Origin: an uncultured Gemella sp. | Lineage (GTDB): Bacteria; Bacillota; Bacilli; Staphylococcales; Gemellaceae | Direction of reading: 5' to 3' | NCBI GenBank assembly: GCA_947254465.1 | Contig: CAMYEU010000051.1 | Location: 1-9,234, forward strand | DNA length: 9,234 bases | In this document: piece by piece, positions 1 through 6,790 of the stretch | How the letters are laid out: the number at the start of each line of letters is the position of its first letter | How positions within the stretch are numbered: the stretch's first letter is position 1 | Notes under the pieces: generated by a model | Database searches by the model: none | What the model was told of the DNA's origin: nothing | What the model saw: the letters and a program-made list of their open reading frames with translations, nothing else | Position numbers and translations under genes: made by a program

Positions 1-2383
1 CTTCTGTTAATGTTTGAGGTGGATACACTGCTATAGAGTCTCCTGAGTGAACCCCTGCTCTTTCAATGTGTTCCATAATACCTGGAATAATTACTGTTTC
101 ACCATCACTAATAGCATCTACTTCTATCTCACGTCCAACTAAGTATCTGTCAGTTAGTACTGGGTGTTCTGGCGTAAGTTTTACCGCTGTTTTCATGTAA
201 CGACGTAGTTCCGCTTCTTCATAAACTATTTCCATAGCTCGTCCACCAAGTACGTATGATGGTCTTACTAATACAGGATATCCGATTTCTTCAGCATTCT
301 TAACTGCTGTTTCTACATCAAATGCAGTTTTTCCAAGTGGTTGTGGAATATCCAGTTTATGTAATAATTCTTCAAATTTATCTCTATCTTCCGCGTTATC
401 GATTTCTTCTAAGGCAGTACCTAGAATTTTCACGCCATGTTTTTCTAATTTAGCTGCTAGATTAATCGCTGTTTGCCCACCGAATTGAACTACAACTCCT
501 AATGGATTTTCATGATTAATTATCGCCATTACATCTTCTTCAGTTAGTGGCTCGAAGTACAGTTTATCAGAGATTGTAAAGTCTGTAGAAACTGTTTCTG
601 GGTTGTTGTTAACGATGATTGCTTCATAACCTGCATCTTTAATCGCCATTACCGCATGTACTGTTGCGTAGTCGAACTCTACCCCTTGTCCGATTCGGAT
701 AGGACCTGATCCTAGTACAACAATTTTTTTCTTATCGCTAACGATTGATTCTTGCTCTTGTTCATAACTTGAGTAGAAATAAGGCGTTTCTGAAACGAAC
801 TCAGCTGCACATGTATCTACCATTTTAAATACTGGTGTTATTTTGTTTTCTTGACGAAGGTTGTAAATATCATCTTCTGTCATTCCCCATCTATGCGCAA
901 TTACCTTATCAGAGAATCCATATTTTTTAACATATTCTAGTAAATCAACATTTCCAACATTGTCTTTTAATTCATGTTCGATATCGATGATATTTTGCAT
1001 TTTTTCTAAGAAGAACATGTCAATTTTTGTGATATCATGAATATCTTTTGTACTTTGTCCACGTCTTAACGCTTCTCCGATAAAGAATAATCTTTCATCT
1101 CCAGCTTGTTTAATCTTGTCAATAATTTCTTCTAATGTGAAATCATCTCCATTAGGTAATCCAAGGTGGTGCACTCCATATTCTAATGAACGGATAGCTT
1201 TTAGTAAACTTTCTTCATAAGTTCTACCCATCGCCATTACTTCACCAGTGGCTTTCATTTGTGTTCCTAGTTTTCTATCCGCGTTTTCAAATTTATCAAA
1301 TGGGAAACGTGGAATTTTACTTACTACATAGTCAAGCGTTGGTTCGAAACAAGCATATGAGTTTTGTGTAACTGGATTTATTATTTCATCAAGAGTTAAT
1401 CCTACTGCAATTTTCGCTGCAATTTTCGCGATTGGATATCCTGTTGCTTTTGAAGCTAGGGCTGATGAACGTGATACCCTTGGGTTAACTTCGATAATAT
1501 AGTATTTGAATGAATTTGGATCAAGTGCAAGTTGTACGTTACATCCTCCTTCAATTTTTAAAGCTCTAATAATTTTTAATGATACATTACGTAGCATGTG
1601 GTACTCTCTATCTGTTAATGTTTGAGAAGGTGCTACTACTACTGAGTCCCCTGTGTGAATCCCTACAGGGTCAATGTTTTCCATGTTACATACAACAATC
1701 GCTGTATCGTTAGAGTCACGCATTACTTCGTATTCAATCTCTTTAAATCCTGCGATAGATTTTTCTAATAAACACTGAGTAACTGGTGAATAGTGTAATC
1801 CACTGCTTACGATTTCTTCTAAATCTTTCTCATCGTAACAGATACCTCCACCTGTTCCCCCCATCGTAAAGGCAGGACGAACAATTACTGGATATCCTAT
1901 TTCAGCAACGAATTCTCTCGCTTCATCTAAAGTTGTAATAATTGCTGATTCTGGAACTGGTTCATTAAGTTCATTCATAAGGTCACGGAATAATTCTCTA
2001 TCCTCTGCTTGTTCAATCGAGCTTAATTTTGTCCCTAGTAATTCAACTCCATATTTATCTAAAATCCCACTTTTGTGAAGTTCAACCGCAAGGTTAAGAC
2101 CTACTTGTCCTCCTAATGTTGGAAGTAGTGCATCAGGTCTTTCTTTTCGAATGATTTTACTTACAAATTCAAGTGTTAATGGCTCCATATACACTTTATC
2201 AGCTATTTCTTTGTCAGTCATTATTGTCGCTGGGTTAGAGTTAACTAAGATAACTTCATATCCTTCTTCTCTTAAAGATAGACATGCTTGAGTTCCAGCA
2301 TAGTCAAACTCCGCTGCTTGACCTATTGTAATTGGTCCAGATCCTATTACTAGTATTGTTTTTATATCATTACGTTTTGGCAT
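1..2383 (-). CDS. carB: Carbamoyl-phosphate synthase large subunit, 3' end cut off by window edge
   Basis: CarB makes carbamoyl phosphate from bicarbonate, ammonia delivered by CarA, and two ATP; this is the first step towards UMP and arginine. I translated the minus strand from the ATG at 2383. The protein starts MPKRNDIKTILVIGSGPI, and the paired IGSGPI.IGQ..EFDYA-type motif occurs near residues 12-30 and again (VVLGSGPIRIGQGVEFDYA) near residue 550, showing the two duplicated ATP-grasp halves. Other family signatures include RPAFTMGGTGGG, EVNPRVSRSSALASKATGYP and RPSYVLGGRAMEIVY. About 794 codons are present against about 1,060 in typical CarB, so the end of the second ATP-grasp and the C-terminal MGS-like allosteric domain lie outside. 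The start is supported by AAGGAG (2396-2391) 7 nt upstream. It follows carA by 52 nt in the same operon. No frame break was seen in the part present. Confidence 0.97.
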   Translation of the reverse strand, partial: MPKRNDIKTILVIGSGPITIGQAAEFDYAGTQACLSLREEGYEVILVNSNPATIMTDKEIADKVYMEPLTLEFVSKIIRKERPDALLPTLGGQVGLNLAVELHKSGILDKYGVELLGTKLSSIEQAEDRELFRDLMNELNEPVPESAIITTLDEAREFVAEIGYPVIVRPAFTMGGTGGGICYDEKDLEEIVSSGLHYSPVTQCLLEKSIAGFKEIEYEVMRDSNDTAIVVCNMENIDPVGIHTGDSVVVAPSQTLTDREYHMLRNVSLKIIRALKIEGGCNVQLALDPNSFKYYIIEVNPRVSRSSALASKATGYPIAKIAAKIAVGLTLDEIINPVTQNSYACFEPTLDYVVSKIPRFPFDKFENADRKLGTQMKATGEVMAMGRTYEESLLKAIRSLEYGVHHLGLPNGDDFTLEEIIDKIKQAGDERLFFIGEALRRGQSTKDIHDITKIDMFFLEKMQNIIDIEHELKDNVGNVDLLEYVKKYGFSDKVIAHRWGMTEDDIYNLRQENKITPVFKMVDTCAAEFVSETPYFYSSYEQEQESIVSDKKKIVVLGSGPIRIGQGVEFDYATVHAVMAIKDAGYEAIIVNNNPETVSTDFTISDKLYFEPLTEEDVMAIINHENPLGVVVQFGGQTAINLAAKLEKHGVKILGTALEEIDNAEDRDKFEELLHKLDIPQPLGKTAFDVETAVKNAEEIGYPVLVRPSYVLGGRAMEIVYEEAELRRYMKTAVKLTPEHPVLTDRYLVGREIEVDAISDGETVIIPGIMEHIERAGVHSGDSIAVYPPQTLTE

Positions 2384-2435
2384 TTTTATTCTCCTTAATT
2401 TTGCATTGATACTCTATTGTTTTTCAGGTTATTTC

Positions 2436-3524
2436 CTATTTGTTTTCTTTAAATTCTCTCATGTAATCTATAAACTGATCGAATAAGTAGTTAGGATCGT
2501 GCGGTCCTGGTGATGCTTCTGGGTGATATTGTACTGAAAATACTGGGTATTTTTTGTGACGTACCCCTTCACATGTTTTATCATTTACTGATAGGTGTGT
2601 AAGCTCTAAGTCTGTATCTTTTAGTGAGTCGATATCTACACTGAAACCATGGTTTTGTGAAGTAATATCAACTTTTCCAGTAATCAAGTTTTTTACTGGG
2701 TGGTTAGCTCCACGGTGACCGAATTTAAGTTTGTATGTTTTCGCTCCACATGCTAATGAAATAAGTTGATGTCCCATACAAATTCCAAAAATTGGAATTT
2801 TTGGCATAACTTCTTTAAGCATCTCGATTGTTTCTGGTACATCTTCTGGATCCCCAGGCCCATTACTTAACATGATTCCATCCGGATTAAGTCTGAAGAT
2901 TTCCGCAGCAGTTACATTGTGAGGAACTACAACGATATCACAATTACGTTCATTTAATTCTCTTAGGATTCCTGATTTCATACCGAAGTCTACTAGTACT
3001 ACTCTATATCCATTTCCTGAAGATAAGAAAGCTTTTTGAGTTGAAACTTGTTCAATTTGGTTCGTTGGTAAATCAGTTTTTCTAAGATTTTCTAATTGCT
3101 CTTCTGGATCCATGCAAAGGTCAGTAATTATTCCTTTGATTGTACCGTGTTCTCTTATTTTTCTTGTTAAACTACGTGTATCGATTCCAGAAATCCCAGG
3201 AATGTTAAGTTCTTTTAGCACTTCATCTAAACTGTACTCTGTTCTAAAGTTAGAAGGTTTTTTACAAACTTCCCTAACAATAAGTCCTTTAATACTAGGA
3301 TTAATTGTTTCAAAATCGTCTCTATTGATTCCATAGTTTCCGATTAATGGATAAGTAAATGTTACTATTTGTCCATTGTATGATGGATCTGAAAGTGTTT
3401 CTTGGTATCCTGTCATACCCGTGTTAAATACTACTTCTCCCGCTAATGCTCTGTTAGCACCAAATCCATATCCTTTATATACTGTTCCATCTTCTAAAAT
3501 TAATTGTCTATCGTAACTGTACAT
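2436..3524 (-). CDS. carA: Carbamoyl-phosphate synthase small subunit (glutamine amidotransferase)
   Basis: CarA hydrolyses glutamine and channels the ammonia to CarB in the cytoplasmic heterodimer. The 362-residue length is normal. The N-terminal CarA domain begins RQLILEDGTVYKGYGFG and contains the conserved VVFNTGMTGYQE stretch (about 31-42). The class I amidotransferase domain covers about residues 173-355. It has LSNGPGDP (219-226), the nucleophile elbow FGICMGHQ with Cys249, and QYHPEASPGP with His334 and Glu336 completing the catalytic triad. The gene lies 31 nt after pyrC and 52 nt before carB and stops with TAG, where pyrC, pyrB and pyrR stop with TAA. Its Shine-Dalgarno is the weakest in the operon: only a GAGAG-like purine run about 7 nt before the ATG. 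The start is kept because the next residues align with the usual CarA N-terminus. Confidence 0.97.
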   Translation of the reverse strand: MYSYDRQLILEDGTVYKGYGFGANRALAGEVVFNTGMTGYQETLSDPSYNGQIVTFTYPLIGNYGINRDDFETINPSIKGLIVREVCKKPSNFRTEYSLDEVLKELNIPGISGIDTRSLTRKIREHGTIKGIITDLCMDPEEQLENLRKTDLPTNQIEQVSTQKAFLSSGNGYRVVLVDFGMKSGILRELNERNCDIVVVPHNVTAAEIFRLNPDGIMLSNGPGDPEDVPETIEMLKEVMPKIPIFGICMGHQLISLACGAKTYKLKFGHRGANHPVKNLITGKVDITSQNHGFSVDIDSLKDTDLELTHLSVNDKTCEGVRHKKYPVFSVQYHPEASPGPHDPNYLFDQFIDYMREFKENK

Positions 3525-3555
3525 CTTTGTTCTCTCTTTCTAAGTTTTTTATTTT

Positions 3556-4836
3556 TTAAACTTCAAATACTTCACTATCTTTGTATGCAACTTGACCTTC
3601 ACATAATGTTAATACTGGTATTCCGTATATTTCTTCTCCAACATAAGGTGTGTTTCTACCTTTTGATAAGAATTTTTCCGGATCAATTTTTAGTGATTTT
3701 TCTAAGTCAATTACTACTAAATCTGCAAATCCACCCTCTTCTAAACGTCCATATGGTAGGTCGAAAGTATCTGCAACTTTTTCAGTCATTAGTTTAACTA
3801 GTAAGTCTAGTGAGAATACTCCAGTTTTTACAAATTTCGTATAAAGTTGACTGAATGCTGTTTCACTTCCTACAATTCCAAATGCAGCATTTCTCATTGA
3901 TAAATCTTTTTCGTGAGTTGCATGTGGTGCGTGGTCTGTCGCTATTACATCGATTGTTCCATCTAATAGACCTGCGATAAGAGCATTTCTATCTTCACGT
4001 GCTCTTAGCGGCGGATTCATCTTCCACATTCCGTTATCTTCTGGAATATCCATTTCATCACTTATTAGGTGGTGAGGACATACTTCACAAGTTACTTTAA
4101 TTCCTGCTGCCTTCGCTTCTCTTACTACCCTAACTGATTCTTTAGTAGATACGTGACAAACATGGTAGTGACATCCTGCTGCTTCAGCTAAAAGAACATC
4201 ACGTGCAATCTGAACACTCTCACATACTGAAGGAATTCCTGGTAAGTCTAATTCACGACTTCTACGTCCACAGTGCATACATCCACCGCGGATTAATGAA
4301 TTATCTTCACAGTGAGCTACGATTGCTTTATTTAATTTAGCAGCAACCATCATTGATTCATACATCATATTAGCATCCTGTACTCCTCTACCGTCATCAC
4401 TAAAGGCAAACACATGCTCAGCTAATTCTTCGAAATCAGCATATTCTTTTCCTTCTTCTCCTTTTGTTATAGCCCCAAAAGGAATCGCTCTGATTACCGA
4501 ATCACGTTCAATAATGTCTAATTGTAATTTTAAATTCTCATAGCAGTCTGGTACCGGATTTAAGTTCGGCATTGGCATTGCTGTAGTGAATCCACCACGT
4601 GCTGCTGCTCTTGAAGCGTGATAAATGTTTTCTTTGTATTCAAACCCTGGCTCTCTCCAGTGTACGTGAACATCTATAAATCCTGGTGAAACAAATTTCC
4701 CTTCTAAGTCTAGTACCTTAGCTCCACTTTCTTCGATGTTCTCAGAGATTTTTACGATTTTCTTATCTTCAATCAAAATATCTCTTTCTACTAATACACC
4801 ATTTTCTAAAATTTTACCGTTTTTTAAAAGTAACAT
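3556..4836 (-). CDS. pyrC: Dihydroorotase (class I, zinc amidohydrolase)
   Basis: PyrC cyclises N-carbamoyl-aspartate to dihydroorotate, the third step of UMP synthesis. The 426-residue protein shows the amidohydrolase metal site in order: DVHVHWREPG (His57, His59), FSDDG (Asp148 by position), AHCED (His175), HVCHVS (His228) and ATDHAPH (Asp301). By family precedent these bind the zinc ions, with Asp301 acting as catalytic acid/base. Length and the HxHxREPG motif place it in the class I group typical of Bacilli, rather than the shorter E. coli-like type. Its GAGGAG ribosome binding site (4848-4843) lies 6 nt before the ATG. Only 13 nt separate it from the pyrB stop, so translational coupling with pyrB is likely (inference). 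A generic dihydropyrimidinase/allantoinase is less likely given the operon context. Confidence 0.97.
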   Translation of the reverse strand: MLLLKNGKILENGVLVERDILIEDKKIVKISENIEESGAKVLDLEGKFVSPGFIDVHVHWREPGFEYKENIYHASRAAARGGFTTAMPMPNLNPVPDCYENLKLQLDIIERDSVIRAIPFGAITKGEEGKEYADFEELAEHVFAFSDDGRGVQDANMMYESMMVAAKLNKAIVAHCEDNSLIRGGCMHCGRRSRELDLPGIPSVCESVQIARDVLLAEAAGCHYHVCHVSTKESVRVVREAKAAGIKVTCEVCPHHLISDEMDIPEDNGMWKMNPPLRAREDRNALIAGLLDGTIDVIATDHAPHATHEKDLSMRNAAFGIVGSETAFSQLYTKFVKTGVFSLDLLVKLMTEKVADTFDLPYGRLEEGGFADLVVIDLEKSLKIDPEKFLSKGRNTPYVGEEIYGIPVLTLCEGQVAYKDSEVFEV

Positions 4837-4849
4837 ATACTTCTCCTCT

Positions 4850-5731
4850 TTATAAATTATTATCTTTAATTATTTTTTCTATCATTGCCTGTCTCATAAA
4901 CATTCCATTTTTCATCTGTTCAAAGATTACCGATTTAGGTGCTTCGACTAGTTCCGAAGCTATTTCCATATCTCTATTAACAGGTGCTGGATGCATCACT
5001 ATTGCTGATTCTTTTAATCTTTCATAGCGTTCTTTAGTTAGTCCAAAGTTATTATGATATTCATCTTTACTTAGTCCCATTTTAGAGTCATGTCTTTCAT
5101 GTTGAACTCTCAGTAGCATACAAACATCAACTTCGCCAACTACTTTATCGAAGTCTACTACTTCTCCAAGTGTCTCGTCTTTGAAAATGTCAGGACAAAC
5201 AAATCTTACTCTTGCCCCTAATCTTGTAAGCATGTTGTAATTACTTCTTGCTACTCGAGAATTTTTAATATCTCCCGCAATGATAACATTAAGATTTTCG
5301 AATGTTCCAAATTTCTCATACATTGTCATAAGATCAAGTAAACATTGACTTGGGTGTTCCCCACTTCCATCTCCTCCACTTAAAATCGGAATATTCAAGT
5401 TAGTTAGTTCATTGTAGTAAGCGTCTTGGCCATGTCTAATAACCAACATATTGCAACCTAACATTTCTAATGTTTTGCAAGTATCGTATAGTGTTTCACC
5501 TTTATTTACTGATGATGTTGCAGCCTCGAAGTTTATAACATTTAATCTATGTTTGTGCTCAGCAACCTCAAAACTATGTTTCGTTCTAGTTGAGTTTTCA
5601 AAGAATAAGTTTGCTACATATAAGTCTTCTCTTGGCTCTACTTGTTTACCATTTTTCAGTTCTAGAGCTCTTTCTATCAGTTGATAAACTTCTTCATTTG
5701 TTAAATCCGACATTTTTACTATATTTCTCAT
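4850..5731 (-). CDS. pyrB: Aspartate carbamoyltransferase catalytic chain
   Basis: PyrB condenses carbamoyl phosphate with aspartate, the committed step of pyrimidine synthesis. The carbamoyl-phosphate site is FFENSTRTKHSFE with STRT at residues 47-50. SVNKGET (74-80) supplies the conserved lysine, HPSQ (126-129) is the second family motif, and MHPAPVNRDMEI lies in the aspartate-binding half. I chose the ATG at 5731, giving 293 residues, because GGAGG (5743-5739) sits 7 nt upstream and MRNIVKMSDLT matches normal PyrB N-termini. An in-frame ATG at 5773 would add 14 residues but lies inside the attenuator terminator and has no ribosome binding site. The gene sits directly behind the second PyrR attenuator and 13 nt before pyrC. 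No regulatory-chain gene (pyrI) is present in the window, as expected for Bacilli. Confidence 0.97.
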   Translation of the reverse strand: MRNIVKMSDLTNEEVYQLIERALELKNGKQVEPREDLYVANLFFENSTRTKHSFEVAEHKHRLNVINFEAATSSVNKGETLYDTCKTLEMLGCNMLVIRHGQDAYYNELTNLNIPILSGGDGSGEHPSQCLLDLMTMYEKFGTFENLNVIIAGDIKNSRVARSNYNMLTRLGARVRFVCPDIFKDETLGEVVDFDKVVGEVDVCMLLRVQHERHDSKMGLSKDEYHNNFGLTKERYERLKESAIVMHPAPVNRDMEIASELVEAPKSVIFEQMKNGMFMRQAMIEKIIKDNNL

Positions 5732-5752
5732 AGTACTTCCTCCATTTTGTAT

Positions 5753-5788
5753 AAAAAAATACCTTGTATCCATTTGGCTACAAGGTAT
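5753..5788 (-). terminator. Intrinsic terminator of the pyrR-pyrB attenuator
   Basis: In the minus-strand RNA, ATACCTTGTA (5788-5779) pairs perfectly with TACAAGGTAT (5768-5759) around a 10-nt loop, followed by a run of seven T (5759-5753). It ends only about 10 nt before the pyrB Shine-Dalgarno. It is the OFF state of the attenuator: the 5' arm is also needed by the antiterminator, so the two cannot form together. Confidence 0.93.
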
Positions 5789-5895
5789 GACTGTTCATCA
5801 ACTATTAAATTCAAGTTATTATCTGGGTATAGTTATACCTAAATATAGCTATACTCAAATAAAGTATAAACTTTAAATTCAATCCCTTGTTAGCC
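5776..5895 (-). promoter_or_regulatory. Long antiterminator of the pyrR-pyrB attenuator
   Basis: The RNA segment GGCTAACAAGG (5895-5885) is complementary to CCTTGTAGCC (5785-5776), with a single bulged A. The latter is most of the terminator 5' arm plus its loop edge. The stretch between can fold into one stacked hairpin. Two copies of TTGAATTTAA (5882-5873 and 5814-5805) can pair with each other using two G-U pairs. TTATTTG (5862-5856) pairs with CAGATAA (5825-5819). The apical arm is GTATAGCTATA/TATAACTATAC (5854-5827) with one C-A mismatch and a 6-nt loop. Forming this structure blocks the terminator and allows read-through into pyrB when PyrR is not bound. Confidence 0.85.
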
Positions 5896-5919
5896 TCTCT
5901 GGACTACCTTAAAAAGATT
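5881..5919 (-). promoter_or_regulatory. PyrR-binding anti-antiterminator hairpin before pyrB
   Basis: The RNA carries AGTCCAGAGAGGCT (5905-5892), which matches the known PyrR binding-loop consensus with upper stem AGUC/GGCU and loop CAGAGA. A lower stem forms between AATCTTTT (5919-5912) and AAGGGATT (5888-5881), eight pairs including two G-U, with an asymmetric purine-containing internal loop between the stems. UMP-loaded PyrR stabilises this hairpin, which withholds 5885-5895 from the antiterminator and so permits termination. It begins 6 nt after the pyrR stop codon. Confidence 0.93.
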
Positions 5920-5925
5920 TTATAT

Positions 5926-6450
5926 TTAAATTAACAATATTTCTTCAACATCATCTACTTCATTTAAATGAACTTTTACATTTTCTTTTCTTGAAGTAGG
6001 AATATTTTTTCCAATATGATCTGCTCTAATTGGCAGTTCTCTATGTCCTCTATCTACAAGAATAGCAAGACGAATTGCTTTTGGACGACTTGCATCCATA
6101 ATAGCATCTATCGCTGCTCTTACAGTCCTTCCTGTATAAAGAACATCATCTACAATAATTACAACTTTGTTTGTCAAATCAAGTTTAAAACGCGGAACTT
6201 TTATTTCAGGTTCCTCACTTATTTTTTCTAAATCATCACGATAAAATTTTATATCAAGTGTTTCTACTGGAATATTAGTATTTTCAATTTCTTTGATTTT
6301 TTGTTTCAATCTTTTGGCGATATGAATCCCTCTAGTTTGAATACCTACTAAAACTATATCATCTAATTTATTTTGTTCGATAATTTCATTCGCAATTCTA
6401 GTAATCATTCTAGAAATCATTGTTTCGTCGAAAAGAATTCGTTTTTTCAT
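5926..6450 (-). CDS. pyrR: PyrR, UMP-dependent RNA-binding attenuation regulator / uracil phosphoribosyltransferase
   Basis: PyrR senses UMP (against PRPP) and binds the pyr mRNA hairpins to promote termination; many homologues also have uracil phosphoribosyltransferase activity. The 174-residue length is typical. The phosphoribosyltransferase fold is shown by the PRPP loop VVIIVDDVLYTGRT (about 96-109) and by VLVGIQTRGIHIAKRL (33-48). The basic stretch SRPKAIRLAILVDRGHRELP (121-140) is also conserved in PyrR. The start at 6450 is supported by GAGG (6460-6457) with a 6-nt spacer, directly after the terminator T-run of its own leader. It is the first gene of the operon and is likely autoregulated through the upstream attenuator. 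A plain uracil phosphoribosyltransferase (Upp) is excluded by length and by the two PyrR RNA sites flanking the gene. Confidence 0.97.
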   Translation of the reverse strand: MKKRILFDETMISRMITRIANEIIEQNKLDDIVLVGIQTRGIHIAKRLKQKIKEIENTNIPVETLDIKFYRDDLEKISEEPEIKVPRFKLDLTNKVVIIVDDVLYTGRTVRAAIDAIMDASRPKAIRLAILVDRGHRELPIRADHIGKNIPTSRKENVKVHLNEVDDVEEILLI

Positions 6451-6460
6451 ACTTCACCTC

Positions 6461-6488
6461 AAAAAAATAGCCTACTCTATTGAGCAGG
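6461..6488 (-). terminator. Intrinsic terminator of the pyrR leader attenuator
   Basis: The RNA arms CCTGCTC (6488-6482) and GAGTAGG (6477-6471) form 7 pairs including one G-U, with a 4-nt loop. After CTA comes a run of seven T (6467-6461) that directly touches the pyrR Shine-Dalgarno GAGG. The stem is shorter than that of the pyrB attenuator, and three bases separate it from the T-run, so it may be the leakier of the two (inference). Confidence 0.85.
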
Positions 6489-6539
6489 ACAGCATAAATA
6501 AACTTGGTTTTCCAATTAATAAATCTTTGCTGACCTCTC
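6482..6539 (-). promoter_or_regulatory. Antiterminator of the pyrR leader attenuator
   Basis: The RNA segment GAGAGGTCAGCA (6539-6528) pairs with TGCTGTCCTGCTC (6494-6482), leaving one U-U mismatch and one bulged G. The first partner lies within the PyrR-binding hairpin and the second covers the whole 5' arm of the terminator, so the antiterminator competes with both. A small TTGG/CCAA stem with an AAAA loop can form inside the intervening segment. Confidence 0.82.
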
Positions 6540-6556
6540 TGGATCACATTAAAGAT
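6523..6556 (-). promoter_or_regulatory. PyrR-binding anti-antiterminator hairpin in the pyrR leader
   Basis: The core GATCCAGAGAGGTC (6545-6532) matches the PyrR binding-loop consensus: upper stem GAUC/GGUC with the same CAGAGA loop as the copy before pyrB. The lower stem is ATCTTT (6556-6551) with AAAGAT (6528-6523), separated from the upper stem by an asymmetric internal loop, as in known PyrR sites. It lies about 14 nt after the predicted transcription start. Confidence 0.92.
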
Positions 6557-6576
6557 GTGTTATTCAAATTATCAAT

Positions 6577-6605
6577 ATTATATACCATAATAAGAGATTT
6601 GTCAA
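6577..6605 (-). promoter_or_regulatory. pyr operon sigma-A promoter
   Basis: On the minus strand TTGACA (6605-6600) is followed after exactly 17 nt by TATAAT (6582-6577), both perfect consensus boxes. Transcription would begin near 6570, giving a leader of about 120 nt to pyrR that contains the complete attenuator. A promoter this strong suits an operon controlled mainly by attenuation. Confidence 0.93.
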
Positions 6606-6613
6606 ATGTATAA

Positions 6614-6650
6614 TGGATTATTGGAGCAATTAAATGTCTCCAATAATCCA
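6614..6650. terminator. Perfect 13-bp inverted repeat, likely bidirectional terminator
   Basis: TGGATTATTGGAG (6614-6626) and CTCCAATAATCCA (6638-6650) pair without mismatch around an 11-nt loop. It directly follows the small membrane ORF and would end the ABC-F transcript on the minus strand. In that direction the following tract is only moderately T-rich (TTATACATTT) and runs into the pyr -35 box. On the plus strand a good T-rich tract (CTTTTCTTTTT) follows, so it is also competent in the opposite direction. Confidence 0.75.
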
Positions 6651-6659
6651 CTTTTCTTT

Positions 6660-6755
6660 TTATTCATCCTCATCCTTTTCTTGCCATCTTGCACTAGCAA
6701 CTGCCGCTGAGACAAAACCTAATATTAAGAATGCAGCTATAATAATTTTTATCAT
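6660..6755 (-). CDS. Small single-pass membrane or exported protein, 31 residues, unknown function
   Basis: I do not recognise this gene. An ATG at 6755 opens 31 codons ending in TAA. GAGGA (6765-6761) lies 5 nt upstream, a good ribosome binding site. After MIK, residues 4-20 are almost all hydrophobic (IIIAAFLILGFVSAAVA), enough for one membrane span. The polar tail is rich in charge and ends RWQEKDEDE. It could be an inner-membrane microprotein, or a signal-like segment cleaved after an Ala (VASA) to release a tiny acidic peptide; the first is more likely. It starts 35 nt after the ABC-F stop on the same strand and ends just before the terminator, so it is probably co-transcribed with the ABC-F gene. 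Confidence 0.65.
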   Translation of the reverse strand: MIKIIIAAFLILGFVSAAVASARWQEKDEDE

Positions 6756-6790
6756 AATTGTCCTCATAAATAGTTTTATTATTTTCTAAT

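Noticed and set aside
3..1630. Near-identical stretch (TCTGTTAATGTTTGAG) occurring near base 3 and again near base 1611
   Set aside because: This is the expected echo of the two homologous halves of CarB, both encoding the QTLT region, not a mobile repeat.
3112..3797. Plus-strand open frames of 74 and 97 codons opposite carA and pyrC
   Set aside because: They are shadows of strongly conserved minus-strand genes, with no ribosome binding site and no recognisable protein features.
5732..5773. In-frame ATG at 5773 that would lengthen PyrB by 14 residues
   Set aside because: It lies in the loop and 3' arm of the attenuator terminator and has no Shine-Dalgarno, while the ATG at 5731 has GGAGG at ideal spacing and gives the usual PyrB N-terminus.
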